DNA of 64,000 nt from Pseudoxanthomonas broegbernensis (GCF_014202435.1 NZ_JACHGU010000003.1:1-64000); one strand, 5' to 3'. Positions 26,746-35,293 are shown, numbered from the stretch's first letter. Notes: a model not told the origin generated them from the sequence alone. Program-made: numbers and translations.

Positions 26746-27150
26746 TCAGCTCTTCAGATAAAACGGATAGACCAGGTTGTCCGGACGATTTCGGTCGCGG
26801 ATCAGATATTCGATGGTGATCAGCATGCAGTTGGTCTGGCGCGGATCGATGGCTGCGGTCACGGCGATGACTTGAATGCGCGGCTCCCATTGCTCCAGCG
26901 CTTCTCTCGCGTACAGCTCACCCAGGCTCAAGGTAGATGCATTCCCGGCCGCGAATACCAGCTCATTGATGCGGCATCCGAAGTTCGGCAGCAGCGCCCG
27001 CTCGCCCGGTGCCGTCTGCAGAATCAGCAGGATCGCCTGTCGGATGTCTTCGGCATCGACAGCGAATTGCACACGCCCGCCTTGCACCTGGACCGGAAAG
27101 GCCCAGCCGCGGCCCAGGAAATCGTCGCCTCGGTTGCGGGTCGTGTTCAT
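26746..27150 (-). CDS. gp25/gpW-like baseplate wedge protein (Afp9-like)
   Basis: A 134-residue protein with the gp25-like lysozyme-related wedge fold: FLGRGWAFPVQV, DAEDIRQAILLILQTAPGERALLPNFGCRINELVF, and the EPRI motif in EQWEPRIQVIAVTA that is conserved in T4 gp25, T6SS TssE and Afp9. It contacts the first sheath ring. ATGA overlap with the PAAR gene upstream. Confidence 0.92.
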   Translation of the reverse strand: MNTTRNRGDDFLGRGWAFPVQVQGGRVQFAVDAEDIRQAILLILQTAPGERALLPNFGCRINELVFAAGNASTLSLGELYAREALEQWEPRIQVIAVTAAIDPRQTNCMLITIEYLIRDRNRPDNLVYPFYLKS

Positions 27151-27560
27151 CCGATCAACACGTTCGCAGCGCCTGCGACCACCACTACCGGCATGGGCGC
27201 CTGTGGCCCGGCAGGCGGAATGTCGTGGCAGGTCTCGCAAAAATCGCCGGCGCGTGCTGCGCCGCGGCCATTGATGCGCACGCTCATGCTGGCCAGAATC
27301 ACCCGCCCCATATTGGTCGGCGGCACCTGAAACGGCCCACCTTGCGGGACGTGCGGCGGCATGTTCTGCGCCATCGAACCGAGCAGCGCGGCCGGCTGAC
27401 CGTTGATGCGCACGTTGGGGCTCACGTTGAGGGCGATCCTGCCATTGAACGGGCAAGGCTGCGGTGTGGGCACCGGCCCTCCCGGCGAAGGGATCAATAC
27501 GATATGGATATCGCCAGAATTGACGATGCTGTCACCGAAGCGAGCGGCCGGTTTTCCCAT
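27147..27560 (-). CDS. PAAR-type spike tip protein (Afp10-like)
   Basis: A 137-residue PAAR-family protein: KPAARFGDSIV, NVSPNVRINGQPAALLG, MSVRINGRGAARAGDFCETCHD. The repeats ending in xVxINGxxAAxxG form the cone, and the Cys/His cluster (CETCHD and an earlier PCPF) suits a metal at the tip. It follows the gp5-like spike gene after 18 bases, as expected since it caps that trimer. Confidence 0.9.
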   Translation of the reverse strand: MGKPAARFGDSIVNSGDIHIVLIPSPGGPVPTPQPCPFNGRIALNVSPNVRINGQPAALLGSMAQNMPPHVPQGGPFQVPPTNMGRVILASMSVRINGRGAARAGDFCETCHDIPPAGPQAPMPVVVVAGAANVLIG

Positions 27561-27578
27561 CTGCGATGCTCCGTCGTA

Positions 27579-28211
27579 TCAGTTGAGCTCGATCATCGCG
27601 GCGTTGAGCTTGATGTTCGGCCCGCCGCTCGCTTTCAATCCGGCTCCGCTCAAATCCAGCTTCACCGAGCCGGCCGTGTTTTGGATCACCACTTCATTCG
27701 CCTTCAAGGTAATCTTGGTCGTGGCGGTAATGGTGACTTCGCCCTTGCTCTCCACCACGATGCGGTTGTTTGCCGTGTCGATCTTCACTTTGTTCTGCTT
27801 TTCGTCGATCAAGGTGAGTTCGCCCTCCTTGCTGTCGTCGAAAATCAACTGCTTTCCCTGCTTGGTCTTGATCACACGCACATCCTGCTGCCGCTCCGCG
27901 CCGACCACCGGCGGCTTGATCCCGCCGTTCCACAGGGAACCGAGCACGAAAGGCTGATTGACATCTCCATCGGCAAAAGCCACCAGCACGGAATCGTCTT
28001 TGCGCGGGAGAAAGAACGCACCGTAATCCGCCCCGCCGTGGAAACTCATCACCTGCAGCCAGTCCGACTCGATCAGTGCGCCGTCGACCAGGAAATTGAC
28101 GGTGATGCGCCCCAGGCCCTGCGGGTCATCGGTACGGTTGACCTGCGCCACGGTGATACCTCCCAACGACCGACCCGGCTCGACTCGCGGCATGGCGAAT
28201 TCCGTATTCAT
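27579..28211 (-). CDS. gp5/VgrG-like central spike protein
   Basis: A 210-residue protein. Residues 15-115 are the OB-fold (GITVAQVNRTDDPQGLGRITVNF, then FFLPRKDDSVLVAFADGDVNQPFVLGSLWNG). Residues 115-210 are a beta-helix needle (KQLIFDDSKEGELTLIDEKQNKVKI, ITATTKITLKANEVVIQN). It is the C-terminal half of a VgrG-type spike; the gpD-like half is encoded by the gene before it. In Afp and PVC the two halves are one protein (Afp8), so this system keeps them split, as in P2-like phages (gpD/gpV). Confidence 0.88.
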   Translation of the reverse strand: MNTEFAMPRVEPGRSLGGITVAQVNRTDDPQGLGRITVNFLVDGALIESDWLQVMSFHGGADYGAFFLPRKDDSVLVAFADGDVNQPFVLGSLWNGGIKPPVVGAERQQDVRVIKTKQGKQLIFDDSKEGELTLIDEKQNKVKIDTANNRIVVESKGEVTITATTKITLKANEVVIQNTAGSVKLDLSGAGLKASGGPNIKLNAAMIELN

Positions 28212-29266
28212 GCACCTGTTCTCCTCAACTGAAGACTGGTGTGGTATCCGGTGCTGTCGTCGTAGCGATGCCTGCTCGCGCGCACGTAGTAGATGCCGTC
28301 GAAACGCTGGCTCAGGCCCGACAGACGCACGTTCACTCCTGCGACCAGACTGGGATCGCCCTCCAGCTCCGCATCGCCTTCGATAAAGCCATTCAGGTTC
28401 TGCATGTACTCGGCATTGGCGCGCGACTGCAGTGCCTCGACCCGGGTGATGGTCGGGTCCATGACGGTGATCGCCGCGCTCGGAAAGGAGTCGATGAAAT
28501 CGTAGCCCGATTCGCTGCCGCCCATGCGCGCCCGCACCGTATTGGGATTGCTTTGCGCGCTGATCGCACGATTGGTGGCGGGATCGAAACCCAGCATCTT
28601 CACTTCGCTGCCCTCGGTAGGTACGCGCAGACGAAGATTCACTCGCTTTACGTCGCGTGGAAAGTTCAGAGTTTTCACCGGACTCAGCCCCGCCGCGCTG
28701 GGCCGGTACAGCAGGGTAAGTCCGTCCACGACCAACTCGTAATTGAGCAGCTTGCTGCGACTGAGCAGGAAGTGGTAATTGGTCTGCTGGCGCTGCCAAA
28801 CGCAGGCATTGAGCGTCACCGGCGGGCCTTGTGCGGAGATGCGCACGCGCGAAGATGCGGCCACTTCCTCCGCGATCTGATTTTCGTTTCGCCCCTTGAA
28901 CACGCGGCTGTGATTGCCGAAGCGAAGACTGGCCATGGTGTCGAATCCGCTGATGGTGGCCAGCGAATAGGCATCGAAATCCGGGTCGATCGAATAGATC
29001 TGCGCATTGATCAGCGTCCTGGGCTGGCCGACGCCCATCTGCACGCTCACCTGATCGCCGGGCTTGAAGGTGTCGAGATCCGCGCCCTGCCAATTGCCCT
29101 GCTGAGACAGCATGTTGAATTTGAAGCTAAACATGCCCGGCACATCGATCTCGTTGGACACTTCGACCGAATGCACCGCAGCCAGCATGGACGAAGGCAG
29201 CGGCGAGCGGTTGAGCAGCAGTTGAAAGGCGGCGGTTTCCGCGCGTGCGCCATTGACCATGGTCAT
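28208..29266 (-). CDS. gpD-like baseplate hub protein (late control D/VgrG N-terminal type)
   Basis: About 350 residues. ATG ACC ATG: the first ATG overlaps the upstream stop (ATGA), the second lies 7 bases after GAGGG and may be the real start. The fold is that of phage late control protein D and VgrG N-terminus: SVEVSNEIDVPGMFSFKF near the start, DPDFDAYSLATISGFDTMA, then SRKLLNYELVVDG-like and YRPSAAGLSPVKTLNFPRDV segments, and GIYYVRASRHRYDDSTGYHTSL at the end. It would form the trimeric hub that joins tube to spike. Confidence 0.87.
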   Translation of the reverse strand: MTMVNGARAETAAFQLLLNRSPLPSSMLAAVHSVEVSNEIDVPGMFSFKFNMLSQQGNWQGADLDTFKPGDQVSVQMGVGQPRTLINAQIYSIDPDFDAYSLATISGFDTMASLRFGNHSRVFKGRNENQIAEEVAASSRVRISAQGPPVTLNACVWQRQQTNYHFLLSRSKLLNYELVVDGLTLLYRPSAAGLSPVKTLNFPRDVKRVNLRLRVPTEGSEVKMLGFDPATNRAISAQSNPNTVRARMGGSESGYDFIDSFPSAAITVMDPTITRVEALQSRANAEYMQNLNGFIEGDAELEGDPSLVAGVNVRLSGLSQRFDGIYYVRASRHRYDDSTGYHTSLQLRRTGA

Positions 29267-29907
29267 ACCCTCGCCGACGGCGAATAGGACTCGTTGTGCA
29301 CGTCGATGATCACGAGGGTCTTGCCGATGTCTGCCGGCGTGGGGAAATCGAGCGGGTCGTAGATGCCGTTGGCGTCGGCGATCAGCCGCCATAGCGAAGC
29401 ATCCCCCAGGGTCTTATGGGCGATCAGATAGAGCCGGTCGTTCTCCGCCACCGTCCAGAACTGACGGCAGTTGAAGTAGCCACGCGCGGTCAGATCCTGT
29501 TGCGGGGTCAGCACCGATTTGAAGGTCACGCCCAATTCGGCCCGTACCGGAATGCCTGATTCGAGGAACAGCGTGAACTTTTGCTCCAATCGCACGATCA
29601 AGCCGGTGAACAAGGCACCTGCCCAGGAGAACACCACAGTGGGCGGCTCCTTGCGCATGCCCGTTCCCGCCGTGGGCTGCGTCAGAGCAGCAATGCGGTT
29701 GGTGTAGCGGCGCACGTCGGTTTTACTGTCGTAGGTATCGAAAAACAGGTTGACCACCAGGTCGTCGTCGTTGACCCGCTGGAACTGGATGTTCGATCCT
29801 TCGCCCTGCACCACCACCGATTTGTTCAATGACAGCTCGGTGGGGTTGTACATCACCGGGATGCTCTCTCCGGTCGGCTGCACGATGATCTTTGCCTTCT
29901 CCAGCAT
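29263..29907 (-). CDS. LysM-domain baseplate hub protein (Afp7/gp53-like)
   Basis: A 214-residue protein starting MLEKAKIIVQPTGESIPVMYNPTELSL. The first 150 residues match the N-terminus of eCIS and phage baseplate hub proteins. Residues 155-205 are LysM-like (AENDRLYLIAHKTLGDASLWRLIADANG, then PADIGKTLVI), which here binds tail components, not peptidoglycan, by analogy with T4 gp53 and Afp7. Overlap TGATG with the gene before and ATGA with the gpD-like gene after. Confidence 0.9.
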   Translation of the reverse strand: MLEKAKIIVQPTGESIPVMYNPTELSLNKSVVVQGEGSNIQFQRVNDDDLVVNLFFDTYDSKTDVRRYTNRIAALTQPTAGTGMRKEPPTVVFSWAGALFTGLIVRLEQKFTLFLESGIPVRAELGVTFKSVLTPQQDLTARGYFNCRQFWTVAENDRLYLIAHKTLGDASLWRLIADANGIYDPLDFPTPADIGKTLVIIDVHNESYSPSARV

Positions 29908-31280
29908 CACAGCCCCCGTCGATAACGCTGGAGCCCGACCCGCCGATTCAGCTCCCCGGCGACCTGATCGGCGAGCGTATGGAGCAGCCGCGGCGTGACC
30001 ACCGCCTGTTCCATCTGGGCGCGCCATGGCGCCGTCTGCGCGATCTCCTGGATGACCTTACGGGTGATCTGCTGTTCGATGCGCTGGACTTGGTGCTCGG
30101 GAGTCGCCGTCGGCGTTACCGCCGGCTTGCGATAGACAAACCCTGCGACAGGCCCGACGACGCCATAATGGCGAATGCCCCTGCCCGGCCCGGATGACGG
30201 CTTGCTTGCTTCCGCCATGCCGGAGATGCGCCTGGATTCCGCGACGGCAACTTGGGCAAGCGCTGGCGAACTCAAAGGCTCCCGTGCAAACCGGTAGCTC
30301 CGTTTCATGCCTTGCAACTGCCGGCGGCGACCTGCGACGAATTGGTTGCGCACGTCCACACCGTGTCGAAAAACGATTGAAGATGCGCGAACCAGCATCG
30401 CGTGTTGCGGTCTCGACTCAAGTTGCGGCGTGCCGGGAGCAGGCATGGCCCGCAGGTCGTGATCTGCAACGGATGAGGCGTTTCGAGCATCCGCACTACG
30501 CCCGAGTACGAACTGAGACAGGCGATGGCGACTTGGAACCGCCCCCCGCCCGCGCGCATTGCTTGTGCGCCCACCTTGGCCTAGCCGTGGCCCATCCGAA
30601 ACCACGGCAGCGTAGTCTGATTCGAGCCCATGCGAATTCCGGACTCCGTAGCCTGCTCGCGCCGCAGGCATGGAACTTCGCCGGTACACGTTCACCGATG
30701 CGCCACGGGAACTTCGAATTCCGAAAGCATCCCTTGGTGGGCGAGCACCACTGGCGAACGAGCTCAGCGAGTCAGCGTAGTTCAGACCGAACGTGAGCCA
30801 GCGTCCGATCCCGACCTGCATGGCTGAACTTTGCTGGCGCTGAAGCCAACTTGCACCCGCCGATGCGCAGCGGAACCAAAGCGTTGCGGACTCCCCTCGG
30901 GATGCCAGATTTGAATTCGTGAAGAAGCCCGGCGCGGCGCAGCTTAGAGCAAACGCCGATGAATTCAACTTTCCGCGCCTGTTTGACGGAGCACGCGCGG
31001 GACGACCTGGTCGCACATCCCAACGTTCGTGCGACGTGCCTCGTGACTCGCGCCGCCAAGGTCCTGATGCAAAACGTTCCGCCGCGATGAGACGCCATTG
31101 AAGCCGCCAATCGGCGCGATAGTGGATCAGCAATGACGGCGCGGATTGCTCCAGGTAATGAAGCTCCAGCCGAGAGTCCGGAACACCCGTCCACGGGCGA
31201 TGCGTCAAGAACCGCATGCCCTGCCTGATCGACAGATGCTGCCTTGGTGAAAGCCAGCGACCGGTAAGCTTGCGTAGCAT
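29907..31280 (-). CDS. Arginine-rich, probably disordered eCIS protein of unknown role
   Basis: A 457-residue protein, starting one base after the tube gene's stop and ending with a TGATG overlap into the LysM hub gene. Such tight packing at both ends supports it as a real gene although the sequence matches no family I recognise. The first 60 residues look folded (LELHYLEQSAPSLLIHYRADWRL). Residues 80-360 are low in hydrophobic content and rich in Arg, Ser, Ala and Gly. The last 75 form a helical, possibly coiled-coil tail (EHQVQRIEQQITRKVIQEIAQTA). A length-determining, tube-filling or cargo-related role can be imagined, since no tape-measure protein is otherwise seen. Base composition differs from neighbours. 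Confidence 0.6.
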   Translation of the reverse strand: MLRKLTGRWLSPRQHLSIRQGMRFLTHRPWTGVPDSRLELHYLEQSAPSLLIHYRADWRLQWRLIAAERFASGPWRRESRGTSHERWDVRPGRPARAPSNRRGKLNSSAFALSCAAPGFFTNSNLASRGESATLWFRCASAGASWLQRQQSSAMQVGIGRWLTFGLNYADSLSSFASGARPPRDAFGIRSSRGASVNVYRRSSMPAARAGYGVRNSHGLESDYAAVVSDGPRLGQGGRTSNARGRGAVPSRHRLSQFVLGRSADARNASSVADHDLRAMPAPGTPQLESRPQHAMLVRASSIVFRHGVDVRNQFVAGRRRQLQGMKRSYRFAREPLSSPALAQVAVAESRRISGMAEASKPSSGPGRGIRHYGVVGPVAGFVYRKPAVTPTATPEHQVQRIEQQITRKVIQEIAQTAPWRAQMEQAVVTPRLLHTLADQVAGELNRRVGLQRYRRGL

Positions 31281-31811
31281 TCAGATCGCTCCGGCTACTG
31301 CACCGGCTGTGCCGGCCGCCGCGGCATAGCCCGTGGCGGCCAGGCTCTTCTTGATGCCTTCGTGCGCAAGGACGAAACGCTGGGTTGCCACCAAGGTTTG
31401 GCTGGCGTCGAGTGCCGGCCCTTCCCACGAGATCGGCCAGGCGTTGTAGAAGTCGTACCAGACGTAAGGAATGCCCATGTCGTTGAGCATGTAGATCGAG
31501 CCATTCCTGCGCTTGATCTGGCCTTGCAAGGTGGACTGGTACCACAGCCATACCGGATCGAGCGCGGTTATGCCGGACTCCAGGGTGATGTCGCTGTAGG
31601 TCACCTGTCCGCCCAGCTTGTACTCCTTGTCGTTCACGCCGCCCTCGCGCACGGTGCGCACTTCCATCTTCGATTCCAGGCCACGCACCGAGGTAAAGCC
31701 GCCAACCAGGATGCCCTCGACTTCGACGAAGAAGTTGTAGGCCTTGAACGGATCCAGGTGCACGCCCATCCGTTGCGCCGCCGCAGCCGCGGTGTTGACA
31801 CCGAGTGCCAT
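31281..31811 (-). CDS. eCIS inner tube protein, second copy (Afp5-like)
   Basis: A 176-residue member of the T4 gp19-like tail tube family: DPFKAYNFFVEVEGILVGGFTSVRGLES, then GGQVTYSDITLESGITALDPVW, and NAWPISWEGPALDASQTLVATQRFVLAHEG. The C-terminal 20 residues are Ala/Gly-rich. Second tube copies of this kind cap or start the tube at the baseplate in Afp and PVC. It starts one base after the small Afp6-like frame. Confidence 0.9.
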   Translation of the reverse strand: MALGVNTAAAAAQRMGVHLDPFKAYNFFVEVEGILVGGFTSVRGLESKMEVRTVREGGVNDKEYKLGGQVTYSDITLESGITALDPVWLWYQSTLQGQIKRRNGSIYMLNDMGIPYVWYDFYNAWPISWEGPALDASQTLVATQRFVLAHEGIKKSLAATGYAAAAGTAGAVAGAI

Positions 31812-31812
31812 G

Positions 31813-31992
31813 TCATTCCCCCAGTTCGATGCCGCGCCGTTCCTGCTCGGCGCTCACCGTCTTGTTGATGCGGCTGATGTGATCGCAGTAACGGCGGCGC
31901 TCCTGGTGATCCAGCGACAGCACGTCGTCTAGCGACCAATGAAAGTGGTAGGCAAGGAAGGCTATCTCTGCATAGAGCTGATCGGATGCAGC
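31813..31992 (-). CDS. Small eCIS protein (DUF6760-like), no in-frame start codon seen
   Basis: A frame of about 60 residues reads LYAEIAFLAYHFHWSLDDVLSLDHQERRRYCDHISRINK and ends ERRGIELGE, stop one base before the tube gene's ATG. The HFHW...L.H.ERRR pattern matches the short conserved eCIS proteins between tube genes. No ATG, GTG or TTG occurs in this frame over at least 100 bases upstream. An ATG at 31999 (ATGGCCGGC, the usual MAG-type start of the family) lies one base out of frame. Either one base has been gained, a +1 shift occurs, or an unusual start is used. It overlaps the end of the gene before. Confidence 0.55.
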   Translation of the reverse strand, partial: AASDQLYAEIAFLAYHFHWSLDDVLSLDHQERRRYCDHISRINKTVSAEQERRGIELGE

Positions 31993-32360
31993 CGGCCATC
32001 TACCCTGCCCACTTCCGCTTTTCCCTGCGGGGCGGCCGCCTCCTCGGCAACGTTGGCACCGGCGCCTTCTACTTGATTGATGCGGTTGTAGTGATCTTGC
32101 AGATAAGCGAAATCCGCGGAGAACAGGTCCTCGATGACCCGCGTGCTGATCATGTCCAGCGTGCCCAGCTTCACTACCACACGCGCCAGGACGATGATGG
32201 AGAGGTAGGCCGGATTGGCCTGCACGCGGTGATCTTTCAGCGGCAGGATCTCATCGCCGGCGGTAGCCAGCCGCATCACGCCGTTGCGATGCAGGTTGCC
32301 GTCCTCGTCGCGGTAGCCGATCGGCAAAGTGAACTCGACTTCCGTACTGATTATGCTCAT
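31962..32360 (-). CDS. Conserved eCIS tail assembly protein
   Basis: A 132-residue protein. Start MSIISTEVEFTLPIGYRDEDG was chosen since AAGGA lies about 6 bases before it. It has the pattern of the small conserved gene after the first tube gene in many eCIS loci: LHRNGVMRLATAGDEILPLKDHRVQANPAYLSIIVLARVVVKLG, then SADFAYLQDHYNRIN. Related phage proteins act as tail assembly chaperones; here that role is inferred. The stop lies inside the next small frame. Confidence 0.8.
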   Translation of the reverse strand: MSIISTEVEFTLPIGYRDEDGNLHRNGVMRLATAGDEILPLKDHRVQANPAYLSIIVLARVVVKLGTLDMISTRVIEDLFSADFAYLQDHYNRINQVEGAGANVAEEAAAPQGKAEVGRVDGRLHPISSMQR

Positions 32361-32400
32361 TGGTGTCCTTCCCCTTGGCAAAATATGGCGCGGCACCACC

Positions 32401-32847
32401 TTACTTTATGCGGTTCATGTACTCCATCGCCAGCTCCAGCGTTTCCACCATCACATCGCTGCTGCCGGCGTTGAGCCCGCTGGTCTCGTACTTCACCGGC
32501 CAGGCGTTGATGATGTTCCAGCGCACCTTTTCGCTGCCGTCGGCATCCATCAATACCAGCGAGATGTTCTTGCGCGCGCCGGGGCTGCCGGAGCCGAGTT
32601 GAGATATCTGTTGCTGCCAGTTGTACAGGTCCAGGCCGTCGGTTAGCCCCTTCTTGAGGTTGAGCCGGCCGTAGCTGGTCAGCCCGGACAGGGGACGCTT
32701 GTAGTTGGGGTCGGTGCCTTCGCGGTAATCGACGGTCTCGACGTTGACATCCGGCACGCTTGCTTCCGAAAACGCGGCGACTTGAATGCCGGAAATCTCG
32801 ACGCGGAAGCGGAAGCCGCGGTAGGGGTTGGTCAGTTCGGTAGCCAT
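32401..32847 (-). CDS. eCIS inner tube protein (Afp1-like)
   Basis: A 148-residue tube protein of the T4 gp19 family: NPYRGFRFRVEISGIQVAAFSEASVPD, YREGTDPNYKRPLSGLTSYGRLNLKKGLTDGLDLYNW, then VRWNIINAWPVKYETSGLNA. It stacks as hexameric rings inside the sheath. It follows the sheath gene by 17 bases, so sheath and tube are made together. Confidence 0.93.
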   Translation of the reverse strand: MATELTNPYRGFRFRVEISGIQVAAFSEASVPDVNVETVDYREGTDPNYKRPLSGLTSYGRLNLKKGLTDGLDLYNWQQQISQLGSGSPGARKNISLVLMDADGSEKVRWNIINAWPVKYETSGLNAGSSDVMVETLELAMEYMNRIK

Positions 32848-32864
32848 GCGTTATCGCCTCTTCC

Positions 32865-34478
32865 TCAGCCGCCCGAATCCGGGCCGGCGGTCTTCTGCGT
32901 AATTCGGATGATGACGAACTCGGCCGGGTACACCGGCGCCAGGCCGATGTCGATGTAGAGCTGTCCCAGCATGCGCGTCTCCGGCGGATTATTGGAGGAG
33001 TCGCAGGTGACGAAGAACGCTTCCTGTGGTGTGGCGCCGAATAGCGCGCCCTGCTGCCACAAGGTGTTCAGGAAGGCGCTGACATCACGCGTCACTCCGG
33101 CCCAGAGCTGTTGGTCGTTGGGTTCGAACACCACCCATTGCAAGCTATTTTTCAGGCTTTGCTCGACGAATATGAAGAGCCTGCGCACGCTCAAGTAGGT
33201 CCACTGTGTGTCTTGCGACACGGTGCGGGCGCCATAGATGACGTTTCCGTAGTTGATCAGGTTGCGCAGCGTGTTGATGCCGTTGGGATTGAGCGTATCC
33301 TGATCGGCATCGGTGAGCGGCAGCGCAAGCGACACCACCGAACGCATGGCGCCGTCATTTACACCGGCCGGCGATTTCCATACCCCTATCGTGCCGTCGG
33401 TGTAGGCGTAGCGCCCCAGGGCCGGTCCTGACGGCGGTATCGGAACATTGCTGTTGCTCAGCGGATTGAAGATCCAAGCCCAGGGATAGTACAGCGTGCC
33501 GTAGCTGGAATTGAGCGCCTGGCCGTTCTGCAGCGTGCCGGTTTTGAAAGCGACGATGTTCTGCACGCTCTGTCCGTAAGGCGGGTCAGTGGCGTAGAAC
33601 AGGCTTCCCATATCCTGACAGAGCGACAGTCCCTGATTGATCATCTGACTCTGTGCGGCGGTATCGGTAACGCCGTTTTTGACAATAGTGACGGTGTCCG
33701 GGACGGCCAGCAGGCTCAGGCCCTGGACCGTCTTGAGCGCGTTCATGCCGCTGAGCAGGTCCCAGTTGGACGCCGCACCGCCTTGCAGTTTGGTCGGAGA
33801 GGCTGTGTTGTTGGGGCGTTTTCCGTCGGTGGTCTCCACTCGAATAAACATGGAATGGCTATTGATCCGACCGACAAAGCCCGCACCGGCATCGGTAAAA
33901 CCGTTGAACGACTCCAGCACGTAATAGTTCTGGCCGTTGATGACGGTCGTCGTCAAACCGTTTTGAGTCACGTAGGCGACCAGCATATGCGTCGCCAGCG
34001 AAGGATTGGCGCCCGCCGCATCGATCGTCTGGGCTTCGACCACCACCTGCAGGTTGAATACCGGCGACTGGGTGGTCTTGCCACCGCTGGGAGTCGTCGA
34101 CGTGTTGTTGCTGATGTTGATCAGCAGGCTGTTGCCCCAGTCGCCGGCGCTGGCGGTGTTGATCTTGGTACCGCTGCCGGAAGAAGGGAGCGTGACGGCG
34201 GCCACCTTGCCGTTGCCGAGATCGCCGACTCGCACGACGTAGCAGCTGGCGCCGCCCTCCATAAAGAACTCGTAGACCGCCCAGGAGTTCATTCCGAACC
34301 AGATCAGGTTGCCGAATTGACGCGTGTAGGCGTTCCAACTGGTAATCAGCGTGGGCGTATTGAAGGGCCCGCTCTCCGTCACGCCGACGAAGGCGGCAAC
34401 GGAGGTCGGAGCGCCCTGGATGCTCCGGATGCTCGGTATTTCTTCGATATAGATACCGGGATGCAGGTAATTAGCCAC
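32865..34478 (-). CDS. eCIS contractile sheath protein
   Basis: A 537-residue sheath protein. The start is GTG (VANYLHPGIYIEEIPS), 4-5 bases after AAGGAAGAGG; a longer ATG reading adds 16 residues with no support. N-terminus IYIEEIPSIRSIQGAPTSVAAFVGVTESGPFNTP and C-terminus GVTRDVSAFLNTLWQQGALFGATPQEAFFVTCD, ending YPAEFVIIRITQKT, are diagnostic of phage and eCIS sheaths; the two ends form the interlocking mesh. Residues 110-330 are the variable outward domain. Only one sheath gene is present, whereas Afp and PVC have three. Confidence 0.95.
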   Translation of the reverse strand: MANYLHPGIYIEEIPSIRSIQGAPTSVAAFVGVTESGPFNTPTLITSWNAYTRQFGNLIWFGMNSWAVYEFFMEGGASCYVVRVGDLGNGKVAAVTLPSSGSGTKINTASAGDWGNSLLINISNNTSTTPSGGKTTQSPVFNLQVVVEAQTIDAAGANPSLATHMLVAYVTQNGLTTTVINGQNYYVLESFNGFTDAGAGFVGRINSHSMFIRVETTDGKRPNNTASPTKLQGGAASNWDLLSGMNALKTVQGLSLLAVPDTVTIVKNGVTDTAAQSQMINQGLSLCQDMGSLFYATDPPYGQSVQNIVAFKTGTLQNGQALNSSYGTLYYPWAWIFNPLSNSNVPIPPSGPALGRYAYTDGTIGVWKSPAGVNDGAMRSVVSLALPLTDADQDTLNPNGINTLRNLINYGNVIYGARTVSQDTQWTYLSVRRLFIFVEQSLKNSLQWVVFEPNDQQLWAGVTRDVSAFLNTLWQQGALFGATPQEAFFVTCDSSNNPPETRMLGQLYIDIGLAPVYPAEFVIIRITQKTAGPDSGG

Positions 34479-34610
34479 GATCCTCTTCCTTGCATGAGTG
34501 GGTTCTGCGTTCGGCTCTGTCCGCAAGGGCCTTTGCTCTGGACGATGCAGAAGCGCGGCTTACGACGGCTCGTCGTCCGTACGGCACGCATCTGGCTGTG
34601 CTCGCGCGTC

Positions 34611-35276
34611 TCATGGCTCCTGATCCCGAAAACTGGGCGGCAAGGGCCGGGTATTGGCGATAGACCACTCGGTCTGGGTCACCATGCCGGTCTCGAACGG
34701 CTCCCTGGACGGAATGCGCACGGGCGAGGCCAGGTACAGCTTGGTCAGCTTGTATGGCTTACCGCCGAACCCAGCCCACAGGTCGCGTAAGGTGTCGATA
34801 GAGGCATCGCGCGGTACGATTTCGATGTGCTCATTGCCGGATTTTCGCAGCCCCGGATGCAACAATGGGCCGCGCAACACCGGGGCATTGTGGAACAGGC
34901 GCATCAATTCGTTGGCCAGCACCAATTCAATCGAAGCCGATTTGGCGTATGGCACCATCGCGTAGACCAGATCGACCGCCATCGGCGGCGGCGCAACTTC
35001 CACTCGGGGCGGCTGTTGCTGCCGCCTGCTCAGGCCAGGCGGCAGGTTTCGCAACCAGGTGTTGTGCTCGATCTGGTACAGGAATAGCGACAGCTTGTTT
35101 TCACCGACCGCCTCGATTTCAGCAGGCGAATCGAATACCACGGCCGATTCGGAGGACAGCAGAGGAATGTGCTCACGCACCAGATTGCGCAGCGATTCGC
35201 TCACCCAGCGCACGACTTGGCCGCTGTCACAAGCGGGCGGATTCGTCCGCGGCTGGGCTGGCTCGGCAACTGGCAT
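34611..35276 (-). CDS. DUF4255/Pvc16 N-domain protein, probable tail terminator
   Basis: A 221-residue protein with the Pvc16 N-terminal domain (DUF4255): SESLRNLVREHIPLLSSESAVVFDSPAEI, LSLFLYQIEHNTWLRN, DLVYAMVPYAKSASIELVLANELMRLFHNAPVLRGPLL, and TQTEWSIANTRPLPP. In Afp and PVC it caps the finished tube and sheath and fixes length. The start MPVAEPAQPRTN has only a weak site, 17 bases after the previous gene, so coupling to that gene is likely. A 132-base gap separates it from the sheath gene. Confidence 0.88.
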   Translation of the reverse strand: MPVAEPAQPRTNPPACDSGQVVRWVSESLRNLVREHIPLLSSESAVVFDSPAEIEAVGENKLSLFLYQIEHNTWLRNLPPGLSRRQQQPPRVEVAPPPMAVDLVYAMVPYAKSASIELVLANELMRLFHNAPVLRGPLLHPGLRKSGNEHIEIVPRDASIDTLRDLWAGFGGKPYKLTKLYLASPVRIPSREPFETGMVTQTEWSIANTRPLPPSFRDQEP

Positions 35277-35293
35277 CTGTCTGGGCAGCCCGA

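Noticed and set aside
30194-30796. Rightward open frame (200 codons) opposite the Arg-rich eCIS protein
   Set aside because: Considered because the leftward protein is odd, but the leftward frame is coupled at both ends (adjacent start, TGATG overlap) and this one has no site or family.
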